Assembly (NCBI RefSeq): GCF_035918315.1
Contig: NZ_CP142146.1
Span: 682,001-746,000, forward strand
Source of the DNA: Vagococcus jeotgali
GTDB taxonomy: Bacteria; Bacillota; Bacilli; Lactobacillales; Vagococcaceae
Direction: 5' to 3'
DNA: 64,000 bases
Shown here piece by piece: positions 1 through 9,529 of this stretch. The first letter of the stretch is position 1, and the number at the start of each line of letters is the position of its first letter. The position numbers and the translations under genes were made by a program. The notes beneath the pieces were generated by a model. It was not told the origin of the DNA, ran no database searches, and saw only the letters and a program-made list of their open reading frames with translations.

Positions 1-9
1 TTTTTTTAT

Positions 10-42
10 GATACACTAGTATTAAGTAAAAGAAAGTGTATC
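10..42. promoter_or_regulatory. Inverted repeat just upstream of the PTS activator gene
   Basis: GATACACT at 10-17 is repeated inverted as AGTGTATC at 35-42, the right arm running into the ribosome binding site of the activator gene. The same ATACACT word recurs at 2899-2905 and 2910-2916, just upstream of the sigma-54 promoter of the PTS operon. This could be an operator or activator site shared by both promoters, or a translational hairpin. Function is inferred only. Confidence 0.4.
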
Positions 43-53
43 GGAGGCTACTA

Positions 54-2894
54 ATGAAAAGAATCGATCGTGTGTATAAATTTGTCGAAGATCAAACAAA
101 AGAATTAGAGCCAAGTGAATTAACTAAGCATTCAGGTGTGACAACCTTAGAAGTTTCTGATGCTCTATGTATTCAACGAACTAATGCTAGTAAGGACTTG
201 AACACATTAGTCAGAGAAGGTGTTATAGATAAAATAGATGGTAGACCTGTTCGTTATGTTTCTAAATCTATTTTTAAACATCAACCTTTTTCAAAGTATG
301 TTAAAAGTTATCAAGAGGATGTTAAGATAGATCAGTCCAAAGTACCTATTATTAGTCTGAGTTCGGATAAATTTATGTACTTTGATGATATTTTTAAGCG
401 AATTATTGGTATTAATGGCAGTATGAAAAATGTTATTGAGCAAGCAAAAGCAGCTATTTTATATCCTCCTAAAGGTTTAAATAGTTTAATTATTGGTCCT
501 ACAGGCTCTGGGAAAACCTATTTTGCTCATACTATGTATCAATTTGCTAAACAAAATAATGTCATAAATGATAACAAAGAATTAATTGTTTTTAATTGTG
601 CTGATTATGCGAATAACCCAGAATTATTAATGAGTCACCTCTTTGGTCATGTAGCAGGTGCATACACTGGTGCCGATCAAGAAAAAGATGGTCTAATTAG
701 TTTAGCTCATAATAGTTTTCTATTTCTAGATGAAATCCACCGATTACCACCTGAAGGACAAGAAATGATTTTTTACTTCATGGATAATGGTAAGTTTGCA
801 AAACTAGGGGAATCAAAAAAAGAACATTCAGCTAATGTGAGGATTATTTGTGCCACAACAGAAGACCCTAGTTCTGCTTTATTAAATACTTTTATGAGAC
901 GTATTCCCATTACCATTCAACTACCTAGTTTTAAAGATCGTAGCCCTAAGGAAAAAGTTGATTTAGTTTGTACGATGATGAGCATTGAAGCAAAACGTAT
1001 TCAAAGACGAATTGTACTAACTGATGATGTGATTAAAGCTTTGATTGGAAGTGTGTCCTATGGTAATGTTGGGCAATTAAAATCAAATGTTCAATTGGTC
1101 ACAGCACAAGCTTTTCTAAAGCAGATGGATAAGGGAGAGCTCCATATTATGCTGGATGAGTTAAATGATTCTATCAAAAATGGATTAATCCATTTAGCTA
1201 GTGATCGTCAAAATCTCTCTGAGTTGACTGCTCTTTTAGAACCTAAAGTAACAATCAGTCCCAATGAACCTTTATCTATTTATGAAGAAGATTCATATGA
1301 ATTACCTTATAATTTGTATGATATTATTGGAGACAAGGCAACACTTTTAAAAGAAGATGGTTTTAATCAAGATGCTATCAATCACTTTATTACAACAGAC
1401 ATTAATATTCACCTAAAATCTTTTTATAGAGGCCATGGGTTTACTTTTGATACGGAGACAAAACTCGCTGAGATTATTGATAGAAAAGTAATTGAAACGA
1501 CTAGACAAATTTATGATTATGCTGTAGACCAACTAAATTATAACTTCCAGTCTAATTTTTTATACGCTATGGGGTTACATATTAGTTCTTTTTTAAATCG
1601 ATATAATCGTGGGGAGGATATCAAAGCTGAGGAAAATGAAAATATTGTCCGAATGATATCTCATTATCCAAAAGAAAGAGAACTAGCTTTAGTATTTAAA
1701 TCCTATATTGAAAAAAACCATCATGTTATCTTACCAGAATCAGAAGTTAATTATTTAACCGTACTGTTAGTATCATTAAAAGAAACACAAAAAGATGGAC
1801 GGATAGGAATTGTTGTTGCAGCGCATGGCATGAGTACAGCTTCTAGTATGGCCCAAGTTGCTATGCAACTTCTAGAGGTTGACAATATTAGAGCAGTTGA
1901 TATGCCTCTAGACATGAGTCCCAGAGAAGCCTTAGAAAAAGTGATTGAAAATGTGGAAGATGTCAGTGAGGGGAGTGGGGTATTATTATTGGTCGATATG
2001 GGGTCTTTAATCACTTTTTCAGATGAAATTATTGAGCGTACGACAATTGAAATCAAAGTTGTTGATATGCTCACCACATCTTTAGTATTAGAAGCAGCTA
2101 GAAAATCCAATTTATTAGATACAAAAATAAATGATCTTCATGACTATTTGTTAGATTTTCATGGTTATCGTTCTGAATTAGTTTTGAAAAAAGAAGAAAA
2201 GCCCATTAAGCCTCATAGTAAAAAGGCTATTATTGCTATTTGTGCTTCTGGAAAAGGAACGGCACAGCGTATGAAAGAGTTGATTAATAATTATTTGACT
2301 CAATATGTAGAAGAAGATATTGAGGTACTGACAGCTTCCGTTGTTGATTTAGATGAAAAAGTAAGGAGTATTGAGGAAAATTATCAAATATTGGCCAGCA
2401 CAGGGATTAAAAAACCAAATATTACTGTTCCTTTTATTTCAATGGATCAGTTATTCTCTCCTGATGGTCCATTAATTATTTCAGATATCATATCTCATCA
2501 TTACAGGCAGCCAGATGAGCTTGACTTATCCGAGCATGAAGCCAAAAAAATATGTCAAACATATTTAAATGATCACTATACATTTATTAATTCGAATAAA
2601 ATAATTGATTTATTATGGTCAACATGTGAGTACTTAGTTACTGAATTTCTTATTAAGACGGACTATACTTTTTATATCAATACATCGATGCATTTAGCTG
2701 GAATGATTGAGCGATGTTTATTAAATAATGAATTAACAATTGACTTGGATGAATTAGAAGAGTTAAATAACTCACCTTACACTAAAAAAGTAAATGATTG
2801 CCTTAATGGTATCATGGAGGAATTAAATATCGAGTTTTTAGAATCAGAAGTGTATTATTTGAATAAAATTATTGAGAATCAGTTAATACGCTAA
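54..2894 (+). CDS. mptR: LevR/ManR-type sigma-54 activator of the mannose PTS operon
   Basis: A 946-residue transcriptional activator. The N-terminal winged-helix-like DNA-binding segment is followed by an AAA+ domain with Walker A GPTGSGKT (about residues 148-155), GAYTGA (202-207, the sigma-54 contact loop, usually GAFTGA) and Walker B FLFLDEIHR. The C-terminal half has two PTS regulation domains around an EIIA-Man-like domain (AAHGMST) and an EIIB-like segment (CASGKGTAQ), the usual LevR layout by which PTS phosphorylation controls activity. I chose ATG 54 because GGAGG lies at 43-47; a GTG at 36 is in frame but overlaps that site. It lies directly upstream of a sigma-54 promoter and the PTS genes it should activate. 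In Enterococcus faecalis the equivalent is MptR, in Listeria ManR. Confidence 0.93.
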   Translation: MKRIDRVYKFVEDQTKELEPSELTKHSGVTTLEVSDALCIQRTNASKDLNTLVREGVIDKIDGRPVRYVSKSIFKHQPFSKYVKSYQEDVKIDQSKVPIISLSSDKFMYFDDIFKRIIGINGSMKNVIEQAKAAILYPPKGLNSLIIGPTGSGKTYFAHTMYQFAKQNNVINDNKELIVFNCADYANNPELLMSHLFGHVAGAYTGADQEKDGLISLAHNSFLFLDEIHRLPPEGQEMIFYFMDNGKFAKLGESKKEHSANVRIICATTEDPSSALLNTFMRRIPITIQLPSFKDRSPKEKVDLVCTMMSIEAKRIQRRIVLTDDVIKALIGSVSYGNVGQLKSNVQLVTAQAFLKQMDKGELHIMLDELNDSIKNGLIHLASDRQNLSELTALLEPKVTISPNEPLSIYEEDSYELPYNLYDIIGDKATLLKEDGFNQDAINHFITTDINIHLKSFYRGHGFTFDTETKLAEIIDRKVIETTRQIYDYAVDQLNYNFQSNFLYAMGLHISSFLNRYNRGEDIKAEENENIVRMISHYPKERELALVFKSYIEKNHHVILPESEVNYLTVLLVSLKETQKDGRIGIVVAAHGMSTASSMAQVAMQLLEVDNIRAVDMPLDMSPREALEKVIENVEDVSEGSGVLLLVDMGSLITFSDEIIERTTIEIKVVDMLTTSLVLEAARKSNLLDTKINDLHDYLLDFHGYRSELVLKKEEKPIKPHSKKAIIAICASGKGTAQRMKELINNYLTQYVEEDIEVLTASVVDLDEKVRSIEENYQILASTGIKKPNITVPFISMDQLFSPDGPLIISDIISHHYRQPDELDLSEHEAKKICQTYLNDHYTFINSNKIIDLLWSTCEYLVTEFLIKTDYTFYINTSMHLAGMIERCLLNNELTIDLDELEELNNSPYTKKVNDCLNGIMEELNIEFLESEVYYLNKIIENQLIR

Positions 2895-2908
2895 AGTAAT
2901 ACACTAAG

Positions 2909-2935
2909 AATACACTTTTAATAGTGTATTTTTTT
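2909..2935 (+). terminator. Intrinsic terminator after mptR
   Basis: AATACACT (2909-2916) pairs with AGTGTATT (2923-2930), followed by a run of T. It separates the activator gene from the sigma-54 promoter; the stem contains the ATACACT word also seen upstream of mptR, so it may double as a regulatory site. Confidence 0.75.
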
Positions 2936-2971
2936 GTGTCTAAAAGGTTGATTTCATTACTTTGTTGAAAC

Positions 2972-2988
2972 TTGGCATGAAAATTGCT
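2972..2988 (+). promoter_or_regulatory. Sigma-54 (-24/-12) promoter of the mannose PTS operon
   Basis: TTGGCATGAAAATTGCT has the -24 GG at 2974-2975 and the -12 GC at 2986-2987, exactly ten bases apart as in RpoN promoters. It stands about 50 bases before the first PTS gene and directly after a gene for a sigma-54 activator, which makes the assignment strong. Transcription should depend on RpoN and on the upstream LevR-type protein. Confidence 0.9.
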
Positions 2989-3038
2989 ATTATATTGGGT
3001 AGAGTGTTTGCTGTGAGTAAACTTAAAGGAGGATTATT

Positions 3039-3539
3039 ATGGATATTCGCTTAGTTCGAATAGATGACAGACTGATACATGGTCAGGTGGCTACTGTTTG
3101 GACCAAACATTCAAAAATAAATCGTATTCTAGTTGTGAGTGATGATGTAGCAAAAGATAGTATGAGAAAGTTGTTATTAACTCAAGCAGCTCCAGCCAAT
3201 ATTTTAGTAAATGTGATTCCTGTTAACAAATTGATTGACATCTCAACAGACGTTCGTTTTATAGATGATATTAAAGCTATGCTCTTATTTACAAATCCTA
3301 AAGATGTAAGACGGGTTGTTGAAGCTGGTGTACCTATTCCTTCAATTAATGTTGGTGGAATGAGTTATCAAAGTGGGAAAAAGATGATCACAAATGCTGT
3401 TGCTGTTGATGAGGAAGATATATCAGACTTTTATTATCTACATAGTAAAGAAATTCCTATTGAAATACGCAAAGTAGTTGCGGAGAGTTCAGTGGATATG
3501 ATTCAGTTACTAGATAAGCATATGGAAAACTCATTATAA
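3039..3539 (+). CDS. PTS mannose-family IIB protein (stand-alone)
   Basis: A 166-residue cytoplasmic phosphocarrier of the mannose-sorbose family IIB type. The phosphorylated histidine is His14 in RIDDRLIHGQ near the N-terminus, in the usual position. RBS AAAGGAGG precedes ATG 3039. It is first in the operon and is followed by a IIAB fusion that carries its own IIB domain, so the operon encodes two IIB units. The E. faecalis mpt operon also starts with a separate IIB. Its distinct role is not established from the sequence; it could be an alternative phosphodonor or a regulatory partner for the PRD activator. Confidence 0.92.
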   Translation: MDIRLVRIDDRLIHGQVATVWTKHSKINRILVVSDDVAKDSMRKLLLTQAAPANILVNVIPVNKLIDISTDVRFIDDIKAMLLFTNPKDVRRVVEAGVPIPSINVGGMSYQSGKKMITNAVAVDEEDISDFYYLHSKEIPIEIRKVVAESSVDMIQLLDKHMENSL

Positions 3540-3572
3540 GAATATTGATAATTTAATTAGGAGGTAGTAAAT

Positions 3573-4562
3573 ATGGTAGGAATCGTTTTAGCCAGTCACG
3601 GTGAATTCGCTGAGGGTATTATGCAATCAGGATCAATGATTTTTGGTGAACAAGAAAACGTTAAAGCTGTAACTTTAATGCCAAGTGAAGGACCAGATGA
3701 CTTAAAAGCTAAGATTATTGCAGCAGTTGAATCATTTGATCAACAAGATGAGGTATTATTTTTAGTTGATTTATGGGGAGGTACACCATTTAATCAAGCT
3801 AATACATTATTTGAAGAACACAAAGATTCATGGGCGATTGTTAGTGGATTAAACTTGCCAATGTTAATTGAAGCATATGCAATGCGCCTGTCAGTTAATA
3901 ATGCTCATGAGATTGCAAGTAAAATTATTGAAACAGCTAAAGATGGTATTAAAGTACGCCCAGAAGCTCTTGAGCCTGTTGCTGAAGAAAAAGTAGAGGT
4001 TGTCGCTCATCAAGGAGATATTCCTGTAGGAACAGTCATTGGTGATGGCAAAATCAAATTTGTTTTAGCTCGTGTTGACTCAAGATTATTACATGGTCAA
4101 GTAGCAACTGCTTGGACAAAAGCAACTGGTCCAAACCGAATTATTGTTGTATCTGATACAGTAGCTAAAGATGATTTGCGTAAAAAATTAATCGAACAAG
4201 CAGCTCCTCCAGAGGTTAGAGCTAATGTTATTCCAATTGAAAAAATGATTGAAATTTCAAAAGATCCTCGTTTTGGTGGAACAAAAGCACTAGTTTTATT
4301 TGAAAATCCAGAAGATGTTGTTCGTGTTGTAGAAGGTGGCGTTGAGATTGATGAGGTTAATGTGGGGTCAATGGCTCATACATTGGGTAAAGTTGTTGTC
4401 AGCAAAGTACTTTCTATGAATGAAGAAGATGTTGAAGCTTTTGAGACATTGAAAGAAAAAGGCGTTAAGTTTGATGTTCGTAAAGTACCAAATGATTCTA
4501 AGGCAAACATGGATGAATTACTTAAAAAAGCAAAAAGTGAATTAGCTCAAGCTAAGAACTAA
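3573..4562 (+). CDS. manL: PTS mannose/glucose-specific IIAB protein
   Basis: A 329-residue fusion that takes phosphate from HPr and passes it to sugar entering through IIC-IID. The IIA domain has His9 in VLASHGEF; a linker rich in Glu and Val at about residues 130-150 joins it to a IIB domain whose phosphohistidine is His174 in DSRLLHGQ. Length and order match ManX/ManL/MptA. It has a strong RBS (AGGAGG) and lies in the sigma-54 operon. In firmicutes this is commonly the main glucose/mannose permease, and its IIC-IID pair is the receptor of class IIa bacteriocins. Confidence 0.95.
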   Translation: MVGIVLASHGEFAEGIMQSGSMIFGEQENVKAVTLMPSEGPDDLKAKIIAAVESFDQQDEVLFLVDLWGGTPFNQANTLFEEHKDSWAIVSGLNLPMLIEAYAMRLSVNNAHEIASKIIETAKDGIKVRPEALEPVAEEKVEVVAHQGDIPVGTVIGDGKIKFVLARVDSRLLHGQVATAWTKATGPNRIIVVSDTVAKDDLRKKLIEQAAPPEVRANVIPIEKMIEISKDPRFGGTKALVLFENPEDVVRVVEGGVEIDEVNVGSMAHTLGKVVVSKVLSMNEEDVEAFETLKEKGVKFDVRKVPNDSKANMDELLKKAKSELAQAKN

Positions 4563-4589
4563 TAAAATAAATTTCATAGGAGGTATATC

Positions 4590-5408
4590 ATGTCGGTTAT
4601 ATCAATTATTTTAGTCATTTTTGTGTCATTTTTAGCAGGTATGGGAGGAGTTTTAGATGAATTCCAGTTCCACCAACCACTTGTGGCATGTACATTAATC
4701 GGTTTAGTAACAGGTAACTTAACAGCAGGTATTATTTTAGGAGGATCTCTACAAATGTTAGCTCTTGGATGGGCAAACGTTGGGGCAGCAATAGCACCTG
4801 ATGCAGCACTTGCATCTGTAGCATCTTCAATTATTTTAGTTAAAGCTTTAGGTTCTGACAATATTGCAATGAAGGATGCTATTTCTTCATCAATCGCAAT
4901 TGCTATTCCTTTAGCTGTTGCTGGCCTTTTCTTAACAATGATTGTTCGTACATTAGCTGTGCCAATTGTACATATGATGGATTCAGCAGCTGGAAAAGGT
5001 GATATTCGTAAAATCGAAGTCTTACAAATCATTGCTATCTGTATGCAAGGTGTGCGTATTATGATCCCAGCTATTGCTTTACTATTTATCCCAGCTGATA
5101 TTGTTCAAAATTTCTTAGAGTCAATGCCAGCATGGTTAAATGATGGTATGGCTATTGGTGGGGGAATGGTTGTAGCTGTTGGTTATGCAATGGTTATTAA
5201 CATGATGGCAACTAAAGAAGTATGGCCATTCTTTGCTATTGGTTTTGTTGTCGCAGCACTAACTCAAATCACTTTAATTGGTTTAGGGGTATTGGGTGTA
5301 GCATTAGCATTAATTTATATTAACTTATCTAAAATGGGTGGTTCATCATCTAGTGGTGGTGGTAGCAATAGTGGCGACCCATTAGGTGATATTCTGAACG
5401 ATTATTAA
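4590..5408 (+). CDS. manM: PTS mannose-family membrane component IIC
   Basis: A 272-residue integral membrane protein of the ManY/ManM family that forms the sugar translocation path with IID. Long hydrophobic segments alternate with short loops, and a Gly-rich stretch near residues 35-60 is typical of the family. The C-terminus ends in a Ser/Gly-rich tail (about residues 248-262), a low-complexity extension. RBS AGGAGG precedes ATG 4590. In related bacteria IIC loops are recognised by class IIa bacteriocins; whether this strain is sensitive cannot be read here. Confidence 0.95.
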   Translation: MSVISIILVIFVSFLAGMGGVLDEFQFHQPLVACTLIGLVTGNLTAGIILGGSLQMLALGWANVGAAIAPDAALASVASSIILVKALGSDNIAMKDAISSSIAIAIPLAVAGLFLTMIVRTLAVPIVHMMDSAAGKGDIRKIEVLQIIAICMQGVRIMIPAIALLFIPADIVQNFLESMPAWLNDGMAIGGGMVVAVGYAMVINMMATKEVWPFFAIGFVVAALTQITLIGLGVLGVALALIYINLSKMGGSSSSGGGSNSGDPLGDILNDY

Positions 5409-5429
5409 TCAATAGGAGGACTTGACGAG

Positions 5430-6341
5430 ATGACAGAAAGAATAGAATTAACTAAAAAAGACCGTATGAGCGTTGCTTGGCGTTCAACATTTATTCAAGG
5501 GTCTTGGAACTATGAGCGTATGCAAAATGGTGGTTGGTGTTACTCAATGATTCCAGCTATCAAGAAATTATATAAAACAAAAGAAGATCAATCAGCAGCT
5601 TTAAAACGCCATTTAGAATTCTTTAATACACATCCATATGTGGCTTCTCCAATTTTAGGTGTAACACTTGCCTTAGAAGAAGACCGTGCTAATGGATCAG
5701 AAGTTGATGATGTTGCTATCCAGGGTGTGAAGGTTGGTATGATGGGACCTTTAGCTGGTGTTGGTGATCCGGTGTTCTGGTTTACTGTTCGTCCGATGTT
5801 AGGAGCTCTTGGTGCTAGTTTAGCAATGGGTGGTAGTATCTTAGGACCAATTATTTTCTTTGTGGCTTGGAACTTAATTCGTTGGGCATTTATGTGGTAT
5901 ACGCAAGAGTTTGGTTACAAAGCAGGTTCTAAAATTACTGAAGATTTATCTGGTGGTGTACTACAAGATATCACTAAAGGTGCTTCGATTTTAGGGATGT
6001 TCGTTTTAGCAGCACTTGTTCAGCGTTGGGTATCAATAAGTTTCAAACCAATCGTGTCACGTGTTCCTCTTGATAAAGGTGCTTATGTAGAGTGGGACCA
6101 ACTACCTGCAGGTGCTGAAGGAATCAAAATGGCCTTCCAAGAAGTGGCAAGTGGTAAAGCTTTAACTGATATTAAAACAGTAACACTACAACAAAACTTA
6201 GATGATTTAATTCCTGGTTTAGTACCGCTATTATTAACATTCTTCTGTATGTGGTTACTTAAGAAAAAAGTTAGTCCAATTGTTATTATCATCGGTTTAT
6301 TCGCCGTTGGTATCTTAGGACACGTTATTGGATTACTATAA
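5430..6341 (+). CDS. manN: PTS mannose-family membrane component IID
   Basis: A 303-residue membrane protein of the ManZ/ManN family, partner of IIC. The N-terminal cytosolic half carries the family-typical RSTFIQGSWNYERMQ and the GPLAGVGDP segment; hydrophobic helices lie near residues 130-200 and at the C-terminus (about 260-300). RBS AGGAGG is 12 bases before ATG 5430. It is last of the transporter genes, followed by a terminator and manO. Confidence 0.95.
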   Translation: MTERIELTKKDRMSVAWRSTFIQGSWNYERMQNGGWCYSMIPAIKKLYKTKEDQSAALKRHLEFFNTHPYVASPILGVTLALEEDRANGSEVDDVAIQGVKVGMMGPLAGVGDPVFWFTVRPMLGALGASLAMGGSILGPIIFFVAWNLIRWAFMWYTQEFGYKAGSKITEDLSGGVLQDITKGASILGMFVLAALVQRWVSISFKPIVSRVPLDKGAYVEWDQLPAGAEGIKMAFQEVASGKALTDIKTVTLQQNLDDLIPGLVPLLLTFFCMWLLKKKVSPIVIIIGLFAVGILGHVIGLL

Positions 6342-6349
6342 AAAAGATT

Positions 6350-6376
6350 GAGGTCGTTTAAACGGCCTCTTTTTTT
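6350..6376 (+). terminator. Intrinsic terminator between manN and manO
   Basis: A 20-base perfect-to-GU stem (6350-6369) is followed by seven T. It ends the transporter transcript; partial read-through would feed manO. Confidence 0.85.
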
Positions 6377-6402
6377 AAAATGATATAAATGGAGATGGAA
6401 AC

Positions 6403-6792
6403 ATGGTTCAATCAATTAATACTCGAATTGACTTAGTTATGGAATCAACAGCTTTTACTGGTTTGACTGATTATGGTAAGGTCATGATTGGTGATAAAGG
6501 GTTTGAATTTTATCACGACAGAGACCCTCGTAAATTTATTCAAATTCCATGGGACGAGGTAGATTATGTCCTAGCTTCAGTGATGTTTAAAGGAAAGTGG
6601 ATTCCAAGATATGCCATTCAAACAAAGCAAAATGGGACATACTCTTTTTCATCAAGGAAACCTAAAGAGTTACTGCGAGCTATACAACCTTATGTACCAG
6701 CTGAAAGAATGGTTCAATCATTAGGGTTTTTCGATGTTATAAAACGTGCGTATCAGTCAAAATTTGGCAAGAATAAAAACTCATCAGATTAA
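6403..6792 (+). CDS. manO: ManO family protein (DUF956)
   Basis: A 129-residue cytosolic protein of the DUF956/ManO family, nearly always found directly downstream of mannose PTS operons of Lactobacillales and Listeria. It begins MVQSINTRIDLVMEST and has a compact beta-rich composition without membrane segments. A GGAG sequence precedes ATG 6403. Its position after a terminator suggests lower or separate expression. It has been suggested to act as a regulator of mannose PTS genes, but its molecular activity is not evident from the sequence. Confidence 0.88.
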   Translation: MVQSINTRIDLVMESTAFTGLTDYGKVMIGDKGFEFYHDRDPRKFIQIPWDEVDYVLASVMFKGKWIPRYAIQTKQNGTYSFSSRKPKELLRAIQPYVPAERMVQSLGFFDVIKRAYQSKFGKNKNSSD

Positions 6793-6815
6793 GAAATTAG
6801 TTTGATGAGTTTTTT
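6778..6815 (+). terminator. Intrinsic terminator of manO
   Basis: AACTCATCA (6778-6786) pairs with TTGATGAGTT (6802-6811) and is followed by T residues; the stem overlaps the last codons of manO. Confidence 0.75.
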
Positions 6816-6901
6816 GATTCCCTTGAACAAAAATAACATATTGTCTTTTAGAGGAAAATGGTGAAAGATGACTATATATTATGTTAGAGAGGTTGATGAG
6901 A

Positions 6902-7987
6902 GTGAAAAGAAGATTGGGTGTGTCAATTTATCCAGACCATAGTGATTTTAAAACCGATGTTAATTATTTAAGACGAGCTGCTTCATATGGTTTTGAGCGT
7001 GTGTTTATGTCAATGTTAGAAGTTGAAGGTGGCAGGGAGAAAACTTTTCATAAATTCTATGATATTATTCAAAAAGCAAGGGAACTGGGCTTTGAAGTCA
7101 TGTTAGATATTGCACCTAATATATTTGATGATCTAGGTATTTCTTATCAAGATTTAAGTTTTTTTAGTGAGCTAGGAGCAGATGGGTTAAGGCTTGATGT
7201 TGGATTCAATGGAAGTCGGGAAGCTTTATTATCTTATAATCCTTATGGTTTAATAATAGAACTGAATATGAGTAATGATGTAGCCTATTTAGAGAATATT
7301 TTAAGTTATGAAGCTAATAAACCATTTATTTATGGTTGTCATAATTTTTATCCTCAAAAAGGATCAGCTCTTCCTTTAGATTTTTTTAATTCCTGTTCTA
7401 AGCGGTTTAAAAACCAAGGAATTAGAACAGCAGCTTTTGTTACTTCTCAATCGGGAAAAATGGGTCCTTGGGAAGTGACAGATGGCTTACCAACTCTTGA
7501 AATGCATCGTTATTTACCGATTGATATCCAAACGAAACACTTATTTGCGACGGGTTTAATAGATGATGTCATTATTGGAAATGCTTATGCAACTGATGAA
7601 GAATTAAAGAAAATGAGTGAAGTGAATAAATATCAATTAATTTTTAATGTTGAATTATTGGAAGATACTCAGGAGCTGGAAAAGGAAATATTATTTGATA
7701 ATCAACATTTTAGACGAGGTGATATTACTGATTTAGTTATTCGTTCGACTAACGTTCGAGTGAAATATAAAGAGTTAAATCGTGAACATGATAATGGTGA
7801 AGAATTTGTTTTAGGAGACATCTTAATTGGTAATAAGTTATTTGGACAATATAACAATGAGTTACAAATTGCTCTATTGGATCACTCTGATGAAAGAAAG
7901 AATAAGGTTGGACGTATTAAGTTACAAGAACAGTTTTTACTTGATTACGTGAAACCTTGGAGTAAATTCAAGTTTGAATATGAATAA
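6902..7987 (+). CDS. MupG-like 6-phospho-N-acetylmuramidase (DUF871)
   Basis: A 361-residue protein of the DUF871/MupG family, TIM-barrel enzymes that in Staphylococcus aureus split MurNAc-6-phosphate-GlcNAc in the cytoplasm. Family marks are the start RRLGVSIYPDHS, the barrel segment MLDIAPN, and a C-terminal beta domain after about residue 240. I prefer GTG 6902, which is nine bases after AGAGAGG (6886-6892); ATG 6881 and ATG 6896 are in frame alternatives. It follows a mannose-type PTS, so it may process a phosphorylated disaccharide brought in by a PTS; the link to this particular PTS is inference, as a terminator lies between them. Family assignment is firm, substrate less so. Confidence 0.82.
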   Translation: MKRRLGVSIYPDHSDFKTDVNYLRRAASYGFERVFMSMLEVEGGREKTFHKFYDIIQKARELGFEVMLDIAPNIFDDLGISYQDLSFFSELGADGLRLDVGFNGSREALLSYNPYGLIIELNMSNDVAYLENILSYEANKPFIYGCHNFYPQKGSALPLDFFNSCSKRFKNQGIRTAAFVTSQSGKMGPWEVTDGLPTLEMHRYLPIDIQTKHLFATGLIDDVIIGNAYATDEELKKMSEVNKYQLIFNVELLEDTQELEKEILFDNQHFRRGDITDLVIRSTNVRVKYKELNREHDNGEEFVLGDILIGNKLFGQYNNELQIALLDHSDERKNKVGRIKLQEQFLLDYVKPWSKFKFEYE

Positions 7988-8007
7988 AGTAGAATAAACT
8001 AAAAAGA

Positions 8008-9529
8008 GAGAGTGTAATATAAACCGTGTAAGTAACCTACCATCCTAGGTAGTGGGTTGCTTCGCGGTTTTTCTTTTTTTACAATAGATTAAAGGAGTGG
8101 TAAGTCATGACAAAAAAGAAAAAAGATCAAAAATCAGCGAAGTTAGCTCAATCAATTATTGATGCCTATCAACCAGAATCGGTTGAAGACATGCAAGAAG
8201 CCCTAAAAGATGTTTTTGGACCGATGTTTGAAGCAATGCTTCGTGGAGAATTAGATAATCATTTAGGTTATGAGAATCAGTCAAGACAAGAAAAAGAAAC
8301 TCAAAACAGACGGAATGGATATGGAAATAAAAAATTAAAAACAAGTTTTGGTGAATTAGACATTCAGGTTCCTAGAGATAGAGACGCTTCTTTTGAGCCA
8401 GAAATTATTCCTAAAAGAAGCAGAGACGTTTCAAGTATTGAAGGAAAAGTTCTTTCTATGTATGCCAAAGGCATGAGTCAACGAGATATTGCCTCGACAA
8501 TTGAAGATATTTATGGTTTTACTATTTCTCATGATATGGTGTCGGATATCACAGATCAAATATTACCAGAACTTGAGGAATGGCAAATCAGACCTCTGGC
8601 CAAATGCTATGCCTTCTTGTTTGTCGATTGTATGTATGTCACTCTAAGAGAAAATTATGAAGTGAAAGAATGTGCGGTGTATACAATTCTTGGTTATGAT
8701 TTAAAAGGAAATAAAGAAATTCTAGGTCTTTGGCTAAATCAAACAGAATCGAAAAATAGATGGATGCAGATTTTTGATGAGATTAAAGAGCGTGGCGTTG
8801 AAGATATTTTGTTTATTTCAATGGATGGTGTATCAGGGCTTGAAAATGGAGCCAAAGCTATTTTCCCAGGTGTTGTCGTTCAACGTTGTCTGGTCCATTT
8901 AGTTAGAAATGCCCTTCGTTATGTGCCAAGTAAAAGTTATAAAGAGGTTTGTAAGGATATGAAGTCTTTTTACAGTGCCTCCTCTTTAAAAGCGGCTCAA
9001 ACAGCTTTTGATACCTTTCAAACAAAGTGGGCAGTCTATCCTGGAGCTATTGATGTTTGGAAAAGAAATTTCCACCATGTCGAACAATTATTTGATTACG
9101 GCTCAGCTATTCGAAAAATAATGTACACGACAAATGCTGTAGAAAGTGTTCACTCTAGTTTCCGCAAGGTAACTAAAAAAGGAGCTTTCCCTAATGAGAA
9201 TGCCCTTCTTAAGCTATTATATCTTCGAGTGAAAGAACTTCAAAGTAAATGGGAAGGTGGGCATGTTCATAATTGGGCTATGGTGCTTAACCAATTAACG
9301 GTCAACGACTCTTTTTCAAAACGTGTCGAAAAATATAATCGTTACTAATCAAAATAAGTGAGACATATAAAATTTGACAACGAGTCTCTCGTCCTGCGAT
9401 TTTTTATCGGGACAAGAGGTTTATTAAAAATACCCTCTTATTCCTAGAGATTATCACAGGACGACTCATTGTCAAATTGAGTTTCTATTTTTATTTTTAA
9501 GGAATTTACACACTTAACTTGACAAACCC
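8008..9529 (+). mobile_element. IS256-family element, copy A (1522 bp)
   Basis: One of four 1522-bp copies in the window with the same ends (GAGAGTGTAA at the transposase 5' side, inverted GGGTTTGTCAAG at the other). The flanking octamers at 8000-8007 and 9530-9537 do not match, so this copy has lost its target duplication. Its right end abuts a truncated IS905-like element only about ten bases from that transposase's stop codon, showing that a deletion or an insertion into that element took place here. Confidence 0.93.
8107..9348 (+). CDS. IS256-family transposase, copy A
   Basis: A 413-residue DDE mutator-type transposase. The N-terminus is lysine-rich; catalytic Asp residues lie in FLFVDCMYV and FISMDGVSG, and the Glu in NAVESVHSSF; CLVHLVRNAL is the family C-x2-H motif. 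It is intact and identical in protein sequence to copy B and differs from copies C and D by one or two residues, so all four are recent. A hairpin with the word GTAAGTAACCTACCATCC lies between the left end and the gene. Confidence 0.95.
   Translation: MTKKKKDQKSAKLAQSIIDAYQPESVEDMQEALKDVFGPMFEAMLRGELDNHLGYENQSRQEKETQNRRNGYGNKKLKTSFGELDIQVPRDRDASFEPEIIPKRSRDVSSIEGKVLSMYAKGMSQRDIASTIEDIYGFTISHDMVSDITDQILPELEEWQIRPLAKCYAFLFVDCMYVTLRENYEVKECAVYTILGYDLKGNKEILGLWLNQTESKNRWMQIFDEIKERGVEDILFISMDGVSGLENGAKAIFPGVVVQRCLVHLVRNALRYVPSKSYKEVCKDMKSFYSASSLKAAQTAFDTFQTKWAVYPGAIDVWKRNFHHVEQLFDYGSAIRKIMYTTNAVESVHSSFRKVTKKGAFPNENALLKLLYLRVKELQSKWEGGHVHNWAMVLNQLTVNDSFSKRVEKYNRY

Noticed and set aside
8156-8344. 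62-residue ORF antisense to the IS256 transposase, repeated in all four copies
   Set aside because: It repeats only because the IS repeats, lacks an RBS, and is a shadow of the transposase frame.
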